Source: Dinoroseobacter sp013215265
GTDB taxonomy: Bacteria; Pseudomonadota; Alphaproteobacteria; Rhodobacterales; Rhodobacteraceae
Direction of reading: 5' to 3'
Assembly (NCBI GenBank): GCA_963691755.1
Contig: OY829366.1
Location: 1,240,001 to 1,304,000 of the forward strand
Length of the DNA: 64,000 nt
Under the pieces are notes generated by a model, which worked only from the letters and a program-made list of their open reading frames with translations, was not told the DNA's origin and did not search any database. The translations under genes were made by a program, and so were the position numbers. Shown piece by piece: positions 24,534-31,620 of the stretch. Numbering within the stretch: position 1 is the first letter of the stretch; every line of letters starts with the position of its first letter.

Positions 24534-25955
24534 TTACTCCAGCACGTATCCATAGGGGGAATCGAAGTCCTGGCGGGCAACTTCGCCAACGGGTCCAGAC
24601 TGATTGGTATCAACCATCTGTCCAAAAAGGAAAAAATCTTGTTCGCTGGGTGGGCGAACCCGATCTGTTGGCAAGCTGATCGCTTCGCCTGTCGTAGGCG
24701 AAACCAGATGCGCCGTGATTACAATCACCAACTCACTTTGCTCGCGGCTATAAGACGAAGACCGGAACAATGCGCCAAGCACCGGGATATCTCCCAACCA
24801 TGGGACCTGGCTGGATGCATTGCGGAAATTGTCTTCAAGAAGACCTGCGATCGCAAAGCTTTGCCCGTCCCGCAATTGCACGGTCGTAGCGGTTGACCGA
24901 TTTGAGAACGTAAACACGTTCAGACCGCCGGAGCTACCGGTTTGGGCTGTTGTGTCAACCGATGTTACTTCGGCGTTCAATTCGAGATTTATGACCCCGT
25001 CATCAAGCACGCGCGGCGTGAAACTCAGGTTCGCTCCAACTGGTTTATATTCCACTGTTATGCCGCCATTGCCATCGGCAACGGGCACCGGGTATTCGCT
25101 GCCAGCGAGGAAGCTGGCTTGTTGACCTGAAAGCGCCACGAGATTTGGTTCCGCCAGTGTTCGAACGACACCGCGCCCTTCCAGCGCCTCAAGTAGGATA
25201 TTCACTTGCACCGAATTGTTCCCGATGCCGAAACTTATCCCGCCGCTCCGGTTTGAAAGGCCTTGGAAAGCGCCAGATGGCGCGCCAATACCCCCAATAT
25301 CGGTCCCACGTCCGATCGCACCGCTACCGGCGACGATACCATCACTCACGGTGCCATTCGTGATACCCAAACTTGCGTTAAGGTTCTTGGCGACCGAACG
25401 TTCCATTTCGGCGAAACGAACCTTCAACATCACCTGTTGTGTTCCGCCAACCGATAAAAGGTTAGAGACGCGGTCAGGCGCGTAGCGCTGGGCAAGCGCG
25501 ATTGCGCGGTCCAAACGCGTAATAGAAGACACCGTACCAGACAAAACGATCCCATCATTTGCAGTCCGGACCTCAATGTTTTCGTCCGGCATGATCTGTT
25601 GAAGACGCTCTTTGAATTCAGCAATGTCCGGCACGACCTGGACTTCGACATTCGTGATCAGCCGGCCATCCCCACCAAGTAACGTCAAAGTGGTACGCCC
25701 CGGCGCCTTTCCAAGAACATAAATCGTACGATCAGAAAGGGTTGCGATGTCAGCGATGCCTGGGTTCGCGACCGATAGCTCTGCGAATATCGCGTCACTT
25801 TCGACAACAACGGCCCGGTTCATCGGAACTGTTAAGACGCTGGATGTTTCCCCGCGCATCACGCGCAAAGTTTCCGCCTGGACCAGGCTAACAGCCGGTC
25901 CAAAGCTTGCTAAAAGCCCCAAAAGGCCAGCTGCGATCCATCTTCCGAACTTCAT
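24534..25955 (-). CDS. cpaC: Tad pilus secretin CpaC/RcpA
   Basis: Outer-membrane secretin channel for the Flp pilus, 473 residues. A signal peptide (ending near VQAE) precedes an N-terminal pilus-formation domain (about 30-100), a BON-like region (about 110-180) and the type II/III secretin domain (about 200-430), with VPVADGNGGITVEYKPVG and VPWLGDIPVLGALFRS as the typical core. The chosen ATG 25955 begins the signal peptide; the frame stays open to 26042 but that part is not family sequence. A terminator-like hairpin lies between cpaB and this gene. Confidence 0.95.
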   Translation of the reverse strand: MKFGRWIAAGLLGLLASFGPAVSLVQAETLRVMRGETSSVLTVPMNRAVVVESDAIFAELSVANPGIADIATLSDRTIYVLGKAPGRTTLTLLGGDGRLITNVEVQVVPDIAEFKERLQQIMPDENIEVRTANDGIVLSGTVSSITRLDRAIALAQRYAPDRVSNLLSVGGTQQVMLKVRFAEMERSVAKNLNASLGITNGTVSDGIVAGSGAIGRGTDIGGIGAPSGAFQGLSNRSGGISFGIGNNSVQVNILLEALEGRGVVRTLAEPNLVALSGQQASFLAGSEYPVPVADGNGGITVEYKPVGANLSFTPRVLDDGVINLELNAEVTSVDTTAQTGSSGGLNVFTFSNRSTATTVQLRDGQSFAIAGLLEDNFRNASSQVPWLGDIPVLGALFRSSSYSREQSELVIVITAHLVSPTTGEAISLPTDRVRPPSEQDFFLFGQMVDTNQSGPVGEVARQDFDSPYGYVLE

Positions 25956-26073
25956 TGTGATCCTGCCTCTATGATCACGTCTGCAAGGTGCTTGTGCCCC
26001 ACCTTTAAGAGATAGTGTGCCTGTTTTTAAGATTATTTGCAAGAATCATCAGGTTGCGCAGTGATCTCAACGT

Positions 26074-26101
26074 AAAAGGACCGCGATTTTCCACCGCGGC
26101 C
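26074..26101 (-). terminator. Intra-operon terminator-like hairpin between cpaB and cpaC
   Basis: Read on the minus strand, GGCCGCG pairs with CGCGGTCC (one bulged base) and is followed at once by TTTT, 13 bases after the cpaB stop. It could lower transcription of cpaC and downstream genes relative to cpaB. Confidence 0.5.
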
Positions 26102-26113
26102 CGATTGAGTGGC

Positions 26114-26959
26114 TCAATTCGTACACGGGATCGGGATGGCTACAACTTCTGCGCCACGTCGCGTGCGGATGGTACAAACTTCGGGTTCTTCCGGACGCAC
26201 GTCCGCAATTTCTTCCTCAACGCCCAGGATATCATTGCGGTCGACTTCAACCAAGTCGGACACGGTATCGTCGCGGGTACCGACAAGTGCGAGGGCAAGT
26301 CGCCCGGTGGCTTGGGCCTGGGCGAGTTTGGCAACCTGTCCTGGCGCGGCTTCAACCGTAACGGTGCGCGCGATGGTCGGGCGGCTGCGGTCTTCGTCGT
26401 CGTTCTGGTCTACGGCGATGATTTGAATACCGGGTTCGATTAGACGTGTAATGCCTCCATCACGACCGCCATCGTCACCTGTCCAGTACACGTCAACGCG
26501 GTCACCAGGGCGCAGAAAGCCTGAAACGCCAGATGCAACGTCAACAGTAATTGCAAAAGCGCGCAGCCCTTTTCCAAGCCTGTGGGATACACCCGCGTCT
26601 TCCCCTGGTTGGGTAACCTTAACAGCAAGGATTGGTTCGTCGCGCTCCATGATGCGAAGAGCTGTGCGCAGCTCGTCAACGCCTTCTGGGAACAGCAACG
26701 AGGCATCCGTGAATGCACCTGCCGGGATCGCGTGTTCTGGCCATTCAATCGGACGAATATCGGCACGCGTGATGGGTTCACCGTAGCGGATCTGGCGGTT
26801 GGCGACAAAAACTTCGGTGACCGTCAACTGATTGGCTAGTGCGGCCTGCTGGTTTTTTAACACGGCCTGGTATTGTCCGATCCGGTCTTTCGCCATGTAC
26901 ATGGCGCCACCGGCGAGTGCTATACCCAGTACGAGCACCAATCCAAATACGAGTCGCAT
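26114..26959 (-). CDS. cpaB: Flp pilus assembly protein CpaB/RcpC
   Basis: Periplasmic, membrane-tethered protein of 281 residues required with the secretin for pilus assembly. An N-terminal membrane segment (LVFGLVLVLGIALAGGAMYM) is followed by a SAF domain (about 45-110, VFVANRQIRYGEPITRADI) and an RcpC-type domain (about 115-230). ATG 26959 is preferred over the in-frame TTG at 26977 because the intervening bases are the ribosome site (GAGGAAGGA). Confidence 0.93.
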   Translation of the reverse strand: MRLVFGLVLVLGIALAGGAMYMAKDRIGQYQAVLKNQQAALANQLTVTEVFVANRQIRYGEPITRADIRPIEWPEHAIPAGAFTDASLLFPEGVDELRTALRIMERDEPILAVKVTQPGEDAGVSHRLGKGLRAFAITVDVASGVSGFLRPGDRVDVYWTGDDGGRDGGITRLIEPGIQIIAVDQNDDEDRSRPTIARTVTVEAAPGQVAKLAQAQATGRLALALVGTRDDTVSDLVEVDRNDILGVEEEIADVRPEEPEVCTIRTRRGAEVVAIPIPCTN

Positions 26960-27120
26960 TTCATCGTCCTTCCTCAATGGCAGCGCGGGTTAGCCTTCTA
27001 AACGCAGAATTCTCGGCTTTTCCCATTGTTGGTGGTGGACGCCGCGAGCGGCTTGCTGATGTCCGAATTATGGTAAGTTTGTGAAATTTGCGGCCGGTTT
27101 GGACTTGGAACGATCCAAAG

Positions 27121-27150
27121 CAAAAAGGCCGCGCGGATTGCGCGGCCTTG
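27121..27150 (-). terminator. Rho-independent terminator of flp copy 1
   Basis: On the minus strand AAGGCCGCGC pairs perfectly with GCGCGGCCTT around a 5-base loop and runs into TTTTT, 24 bases after the flp stop. It separates flp from cpaB. Confidence 0.92.
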
Positions 27151-27173
27151 ATGCGGTAATCTGAAGTTTCAGA

Positions 27174-27371
27174 TTATTCGAACGCGGTCGAGATTGCCTG
27201 ACCGGTCAGCTGGTTGTCGATGTCCTGGCTCAGGTCCTGGATGCCGCCGGACACAACGCCGTAAACAGCGATGCCGAGGCCAACGATGGCTGCGGTCAGA
27301 ACAACCCAGTCAACGGTGACTGCGCCAGATTCGTCGTTGCGGAAAGTTTTTGCAAGCTTGAAGAGTTTCAT
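27174..27371 (-). CDS. flp: Flp family type IVb pilin, copy 1
   Basis: A 65-residue prepilin, the structural subunit of the Tad pilus. A basic leader (MKLFKLAKTFRNDESG) is followed by the hydrophobic AVTVDWVVLTAAIVGLGIAV. Cleavage by the A24 peptidase is expected after Gly16. The usual mature Glu5-Tyr6 pair is Asp5-Trp6, the common alphaproteobacterial form. It is the copy nearest cpaB and is followed by its own strong terminator. The open frame extends 42 codons upstream, but that part is leader sequence shared within the repeat. Confidence 0.95.
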   Translation of the reverse strand: MKLFKLAKTFRNDESGAVTVDWVVLTAAIVGLGIAVYGVVSGGIQDLSQDIDNQLTGQAISTAFE

Positions 27372-27591
27372 TTTGCTCGTCCCTCTAAGATGTTTTTTAG
27401 GTCTTGGTTCAGGTTCGCCCTTGGCGCTGTTGCGGTGCCCCACCCTCAAATTTGCGGGACGTCCTCTCGCTTTGGACAGGTATGTTTTCGGGTCCAAAAG
27501 CGGCGAGAATGAGGGGCTTTATGGAAAAGTTCGAGGTGTTTTTGGTACGCTTTTGCCTCAAATGATTAACAAGCCCGTCCCCCCCAAACAG

Positions 27592-27621
27592 CAAAAAGGC
27601 CGCGCGGATTGCGCGGCCTTG
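27592..27621 (-). terminator. Rho-independent terminator of flp copy 2
   Basis: Same perfect 10-base stem and T run as the copy 1 terminator, 471 bp away. Confidence 0.92.
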
Positions 27622-27644
27622 ATGCGGTAATCTGAGGTTTCAGA

Positions 27645-27842
27645 TTATTCGAACGCGGTCGAGATTGCCTGACCGGTCAGCTGGTTGTCGATATCCTGGC
27701 TCAGGTCCTGGATGCCGCCGGACACAACGCCGTAAACAGCGATGCCGAGGCCAACGATGGCTGCGGTCAGAACAACCCAGTCAACGGTGACTGCGCCAGA
27801 TTCGTCGTTGCGGAAAGTTTTTGCAAGCTTGAAGAGTTTCAT
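27645..27842 (-). CDS. flp: Flp family type IVb pilin, copy 2
   Basis: Protein identical over all 65 residues to copy 1, in an almost identical 471-bp unit with its own leader and terminator. Because each copy ends in a terminator and has its own leader, each is probably a single-gene transcript, giving high pilin dosage relative to the assembly genes. Confidence 0.95.
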   Translation of the reverse strand: MKLFKLAKTFRNDESGAVTVDWVVLTAAIVGLGIAVYGVVSGGIQDLSQDIDNQLTGQAISTAFE

Positions 27843-28062
27843 TTTGCTCGTCCCTCTAAGATGTTTTTTAGGTCTTGGTTCAGGTTCGCCCTTGGCGCTG
27901 TTGCGGTGCCCCACCCTCAAATTTGCGGGACGTCCTCTCGCTTTGGACAGGTATGTTTTCGGGTCCAAAAGCGGCGAGAATGAGGGGCTTTATGGAAAAG
28001 TTCGAGGTGTTTTTGGTACGCTTTTGCCTCAAATGATTAACAAGCCCGTCCCCCCCAAACAG

Positions 28063-28092
28063 CAAAAAGGCCGCGCGGATTGCGCGGCCTTG
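28063..28092 (-). terminator. Rho-independent terminator of flp copy 3
   Basis: Third repetition of the perfect stem with T run, 24 bases after the flp copy 3 stop. Confidence 0.92.
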
Positions 28093-28115
28093 ATGCGGTA
28101 ATCTGAGGTTTCAGA

Positions 28116-28313
28116 TTATTCGAACGCGGTCGAGATTGCCTGACCGGTCAGCTGGTTGTCGATGTCCTGGCTCAGGTCCTGGATGCCGCCGGACACAACG
28201 CCGTAAACAGCGATGCCGAGGCCAACGATGGCTGCGGTCAGAACAACCCAGTCAACGGTGACTGCGCCGGATTCGTCGTTGCGGAACGTTTTTGCAAGCT
28301 TGAAGAGTTTCAT
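28116..28313 (-). CDS. flp: Flp family type IVb pilin, copy 3 (promoter-proximal, divergent leader)
   Basis: Encodes the same 65-residue prepilin as copies 1 and 2, with a few silent changes (for example GCCGGATTC and CGGAACG). Sequence upstream of its ATG is unrelated to the leaders of the other two, so it may be regulated differently and may be the ancestral copy. Its 5' side faces the lytic transglycosylase gene across a 225-bp divergent interval that must hold both promoters. Confidence 0.95.
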   Translation of the reverse strand: MKLFKLAKTFRNDESGAVTVDWVVLTAAIVGLGIAVYGVVSGGIQDLSQDIDNQLTGQAISTAFE

Positions 28314-28538
28314 GGATTTTGTCCCTACTGTAATACTAACTTGGTTTGCTCGAACCCGATTTGACCAAGTGGTCATTTGTTCCTCGTGACCATCTTGTCC
28401 GCGTCGGTATGAGCAGAAGATGTCCTTGGAATACGGCAAGACTTGGGCGTGTATTGGCTCATTTCAGGGAGCTTTTTGGGTGCTATTCGTGAAAGCGCAT
28501 CTCTGCTAATTTAAAAAGAAAACAGATTGAGTGGTGAC

Positions 28539-29333
28539 ATGCGGGCAATTGTTGTCATTTCCTTTTGCGCTTTCATGATGCAGGTGGCTGGCGCGCAAAC
28601 ACCGGCGCCCTTTCCTGAATTCACCTTCAAACGTGTTACGCCGCCAACCGGGAGCGGACCTCGTATCAATGTGCAAATTGCTCCGTTTGTTGCCCAAGGA
28701 CTTCCTGAGATTACTGCTGCTACTCCAGTCGAGCCCGGTGTCGGTGATCCGGACGTGGATGCGTTCTGGGACGCGCTTGGAACAGATATTTCTCTGGCAA
28801 GCGCCGCCCGACTTGAACGTGCGCGCGCAGATATTCGCAATCTTGGTATTGCGTCGCCTACCTTACAATTGATGCAGGAGATCGCAGCCGAACATGGACG
28901 ACAGCTGCTTGAAACGAGCGTTGAAACAGGTGTCTCGCCTGCTTTTGCACTTGCTGTCATCGCGATTGAATCATCTGGACGCTCTGAGGCCGTGAGCTCT
29001 GCGGGGGCGCAAGGGTTGATGCAACTAATTCCGGCCACCGCTGACAGGTTTGGTGTAGAAGATGCTTTTAACCCGGCTCAGAATATCGCGGGCGGGATGG
29101 CGTATCTGTCTTACTTGCTGGATCGCTTTAAGGGAGACGCGCTATTGGCTCTGGCGGGGTATAACGCAGGTGAGAATGCCGTGTCAGATGCGTCGGGCGT
29201 GCCAAACTTCGCGGAAACACGGGCCTATGTGCCTAAAGTCGTTGCGGCTTGGGATATTGCCAGATCTTTGTGCATCACGCCGCCCGAGTTGCCTTCGGAT
29301 GGCTGTGTGTTTGGGGTGATTGCAACCAATTAG
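28539..29333 (+). CDS. Secreted lytic transglycosylase (SLT domain)
   Basis: A 264-residue periplasmic enzyme predicted to cleave peptidoglycan. A signal peptide (cleavage near VAGAQ) and a non-conserved region precede the SLT domain from about residue 125 to 235. The catalytic Glu144 lies in VIAIESSGRSEAVSSAGAQGL, followed by MQLIPATADRFGV, NIAGGMAYLSYLL and ALAGYNAGENAV. It is divergent from the flp cluster, and a wall-opening enzyme next to a trans-envelope pilus could serve pilus insertion. ATG 28539 is chosen for its signal peptide. Confidence 0.9.
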   Translation: MRAIVVISFCAFMMQVAGAQTPAPFPEFTFKRVTPPTGSGPRINVQIAPFVAQGLPEITAATPVEPGVGDPDVDAFWDALGTDISLASAARLERARADIRNLGIASPTLQLMQEIAAEHGRQLLETSVETGVSPAFALAVIAIESSGRSEAVSSAGAQGLMQLIPATADRFGVEDAFNPAQNIAGGMAYLSYLLDRFKGDALLALAGYNAGENAVSDASGVPNFAETRAYVPKVVAAWDIARSLCITPPELPSDGCVFGVIATN

Positions 29334-29506
29334 GTTTGGAAAACGTCTGTCCAATCCGTGTGTTTAAAACGCTGCGCATTCACGAAGGGACAAAGCGGTA
29401 TTATCTTTGCGCCGTTTGCACGGGCGTCTTCGACCAAGCGCGTTGCAAGCTCCAGGCCGGTGCCCATCCCACACATCTCGTTTGGTACGCCTGTTTGATC
29501 GGAGAT
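29330..29506 (-). pseudogene. C-terminal relic of a GNAT-type N-acetyltransferase
   Basis: The minus strand encodes GTGLELATRLVEDARANG followed by KIIPLCPFVNAQRFKH and a normal-looking end (WTDVFQ, stop). This is the closing half of the YidJ/Acetyltransf_CG-type GNAT domain. An in-frame TAG at 29507-29509 lies directly before it, and the acetyl-CoA-binding N-terminal part is not present upstream. From ATG 29476 only 48 residues could be made. Its stop overlaps that of the transglycosylase gene. I take it as a decayed gene. Confidence 0.7.
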
Positions 29507-29612
29507 CTACAAGTGATCAGAAGCAATAAAGAAAGTCAGGTCGGCCTCACCTTGAGAAGTACGCGGGGCATACCGACCTTTCTTTCTGTCAACTTCCAGT
29601 TTGATCCTGGGG

Positions 29613-30242
29613 TCAGTTGATAATTTTGGCTTCGGTAGCGGCGCGGATATCTTCTGCTGTCACTTTAGGTGCAGCCTCGATGATCTTCAGACCGCCGTCG
29701 ACAACCTCCAGAACACCAAGATTCGTGATGATCAAATCGACCACGCCTTTGCCTGTCAGGGGCAGGGTGCACTCCGTCAAAAGCTTGGTCTCACCCTTTT
29801 TATTGGTGTGATCCATCACGACAATCACACGACCGACGCCGGCCACCAGATCCATCGCACCCCCCATGCCTTTGATAAGCTTGCCAGGGATCATCCAGTT
29901 TGCAAGATCGCCGTTTTCGGCAACTTCCATCGCACCAAGGATTGCCATGGCAATTTTTCCGCCCCGGATCATGCCAAAAGACTGCGCGCTGTCAAAATAC
30001 GCAGTCTGGGGCAGTTCTGTAATTGTTTGTTTGCCGGCGTTGATCAGATCAGCATCAACTTCGTCCTCGGTAGGGAAGGGTCCCATGCCGAGCATTCCGT
30101 TTTCTGACTGCAAGGTCACCGTCATGCCGTCCGGAATGTAGTTCGAAACAAGCGTTGGAATGCCTATCCCCAGATTGACATACATTCCGTCTTCAAGTTC
30201 TTGCGCCGCGCGGGCGGCCATCTGGTTGCGATCCCAGGGCAT
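29613..30242 (-). CDS. scoB: 3-oxoacid CoA-transferase subunit B
   Basis: Beta subunit (209 residues) of a family I CoA-transferase, which moves CoA between succinyl-CoA or acetyl-CoA and a 3-oxoacid. The catalytic glutamate is Glu47 in LQSENGMLGMGP; GIGIPTLVSNYIPDGM and GGAMDLVAG are other family marks. The chosen start is ATG 30242, 1 bp after the preceding small gene. Works with the alpha subunit at 30493-31188. The precise substrate (acetoacetate, 3-oxoadipate or other) is not decided by sequence alone; succinyl-CoA:3-ketoacid type is the closest fit. Confidence 0.92.
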   Translation of the reverse strand: MPWDRNQMAARAAQELEDGMYVNLGIGIPTLVSNYIPDGMTVTLQSENGMLGMGPFPTEDEVDADLINAGKQTITELPQTAYFDSAQSFGMIRGGKIAMAILGAMEVAENGDLANWMIPGKLIKGMGGAMDLVAGVGRVIVVMDHTNKKGETKLLTECTLPLTGKGVVDLIITNLGVLEVVDGGLKIIEAAPKVTAEDIRAATEAKIIN

Positions 30243-30243
30243 C

Positions 30244-30471
30244 TTATACCTCGTCTTCAATCGGTTGTGTGGCAGCACTGAGGGCGTCTGCCATGATCTC
30301 AGCCGCTTCCAATTGCATCATCGCAGCGGCTAAGCTGACAATGATCATTGGGTCGCGAGCAGCAGCTCCGTCACCAAATCGCGCGGTCGCAACACGGTTG
30401 GCTTGGTGCATATATTTCATCGTCCGGTGTGCGTTCTTGAGTGGCAGTTTGCGTAGGCGCTCTTCGTCCAT
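30244..30471 (-). CDS. Small conserved-looking protein between the CoA-transferase subunit genes
   Basis: A 75-residue, mostly helical, soluble-looking protein with no recognised family. It has its own strong ribosome site (GGAGGA, 8 bases before ATG) and is packed between the genes for subunits A and B (1 bp before scoB, 21 bp after scoA). Codon use matches its neighbours. The position suggests a role with the CoA-transferase, but nothing in the sequence defines it. Confidence 0.75.
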   Translation of the reverse strand: MDEERLRKLPLKNAHRTMKYMHQANRVATARFGDGAAARDPMIIVSLAAAMMQLEAAEIMADALSAATQPIEDEV

Positions 30472-30492
30472 TCGATGGTCCTCCGGTTTTTC

Positions 30493-31188
30493 TTATGCGG
30501 TGCGTGTGGTTCGTTGTTCGATCCGCTTTTCGTGCGCGCCTTGGATCAGGCGATGCACATAGATGCCAGGAAGGTGGATCGTGTCGGGATCCAGCGAGCC
30601 CGTGGGTACGATCTCTTCGACCTCGACGACACAAACCTTGCCGCACATCGCTGCAGGCGGATTAAAGTTGCGCGCGGTTTTGCGGAAAACCAGGTTGCCG
30701 GTTTCGTCCGCTTTCCACGCCTTAACAATGGAGAGATCGGCAAAGATACCTTCTTCCATGATGAAGGTTTCACCATTGAAGTCCTTGTGTTCTTTGCCCT
30801 CGGCAATCACGGTGCCAACACCGGTTTTGGTGTAGAAACCGGGAATGCCACACCCGGCCGCGCGCATCCGTTCGGCCAGTGTGCCCTGGGGGTTGAATTC
30901 AATCTCCAGTTCGCCCGACAGGTACTGCTGCATGAATAGGTCATTTTCGCCCACATAGGACGACATCATTTTCTTGACCTGCTTCGTTTGCAAAAGAATA
31001 CCAAGGCCAAACTCATCGACGCCTGCGTTATTTGAAGCCACTGTCAGGTCTTTTGTGCCAGCGTCCTGAACAGCTTGGATCAGCAATTCCGGAATCCCGC
31101 AAAGTCCAAAGCCTCCGGCCGCGATCAGCATACCATCAAAAAGCAGCCCATCCAGCGCTTCCGATGCCGAGCCGTAAATCTTTCCCAT
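30493..31188 (-). CDS. scoA: 3-oxoacid CoA-transferase subunit A
   Basis: Alpha subunit (231 residues) of the family I CoA-transferase. The glycine-rich CoA-binding loop is GGFGLCGIPE (about 25-34), with SNNAGVDEFGLG and GCGIPGFYTKTGVGT further on. MGKIYGSASEAL is the usual family start; 35 codons of open frame upstream are rejected. First gene of a three-gene unit with the 75-residue protein and subunit B. A 17-bp palindrome lies about 80 bp upstream. Confidence 0.93.
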   Translation of the reverse strand: MGKIYGSASEALDGLLFDGMLIAAGGFGLCGIPELLIQAVQDAGTKDLTVASNNAGVDEFGLGILLQTKQVKKMMSSYVGENDLFMQQYLSGELEIEFNPQGTLAERMRAAGCGIPGFYTKTGVGTVIAEGKEHKDFNGETFIMEEGIFADLSIVKAWKADETGNLVFRKTARNFNPPAAMCGKVCVVEVEEIVPTGSLDPDTIHLPGIYVHRLIQGAHEKRIEQRTTRTA

Positions 31189-31620
31189 AAAAGAGGTCTC
31201 CCAGCGATATCTAAACTTGGCGTTGGTTGTGACGGGGGCGCGGCAAACTGTCAATCCGCCGTGCCGCGCCGCAGCGTTACGCTGCGTTAACAAAGGCGTT
31301 GGAACATTAACGACAAATTTTTGGGGCCTTTTATAACGTTCAGTACGGACCGAGCTGCAAAAGAACCGGGCTATCTGGCTTCGGGGTTTTCATTGCAGGT
31401 CCATGTCCCAACCGCCGACTGCACTTTTAATGGCCCCAATAATTGTCCGATCATTTGTTTAACGAAAACGGTGGGTTCAGCGCAAAAAACGAAACGCACT
31501 CATCGCAAACGGGCCCGCGCGCGACAAAATACTGGCCTGCTTCGCTCATTCTTTAACGTAATGAGCTCACGTCGAAGGAGGCGCCGCGTTGGTGTAAGAC
31601 GCGGCCAAAAGCGCAGGCAA
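31189..31620. other. 432-bp non-coding interval between topA and scoA
   Basis: No gene seen. On the minus strand a TTGACA hexamer (31254-31249) could be a -35 for scoA, though no matching -10 at 17 bp is clear. Next to it is the palindrome at 31270-31286. CCGCGT / ACGCGG near 31587-31607 could form a 6-bp hairpin just after the topA stop, without a T run. Confidence 0.4.
31270..31286 (-). promoter_or_regulatory. 17-bp perfect palindrome in the scoA promoter region
   Basis: CGCAGCG-TTA-CGCTGCG: two exact 7-base arms around a 3-base centre, just upstream of a TTGACA on the minus strand. The geometry suits a dimeric repressor or activator of the CoA-transferase unit. No regulator gene is adjacent. 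Confidence 0.4.

Larger units (their letters stand above)
27120..28313. repeat. 471-bp tandem duplication carrying flp and its terminator (two full units plus one partial)
   Basis: Units 27120-27590 and 27591-28061 are almost identical over their whole length, including the untranslated leader of flp. The third unit, 28062-28313, keeps only terminator and coding sequence and diverges right at its start codon. Spacing between equivalent points is exactly 471 bp. Only a few substitutions separate the units (for example CTGAAG/CTGAGG after the stop, GTC/ATC within the gene), so the duplication is recent or kept uniform by gene conversion. Confidence 0.95.

Noticed and set aside
27271..28101. Two identical 119-residue open frames on the plus strand (27271-27630 and 27742-28101)
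   Set aside because: They are antisense to the flp repeat and identical only because the 471-bp unit is duplicated; no family resemblance or ribosome site.
31587..31607. topA terminator
   Set aside because: CCGCGT/ACGCGG forms only a 6-bp stem with a 9-base loop and no T run on the minus strand, so I did not list it as a terminator.
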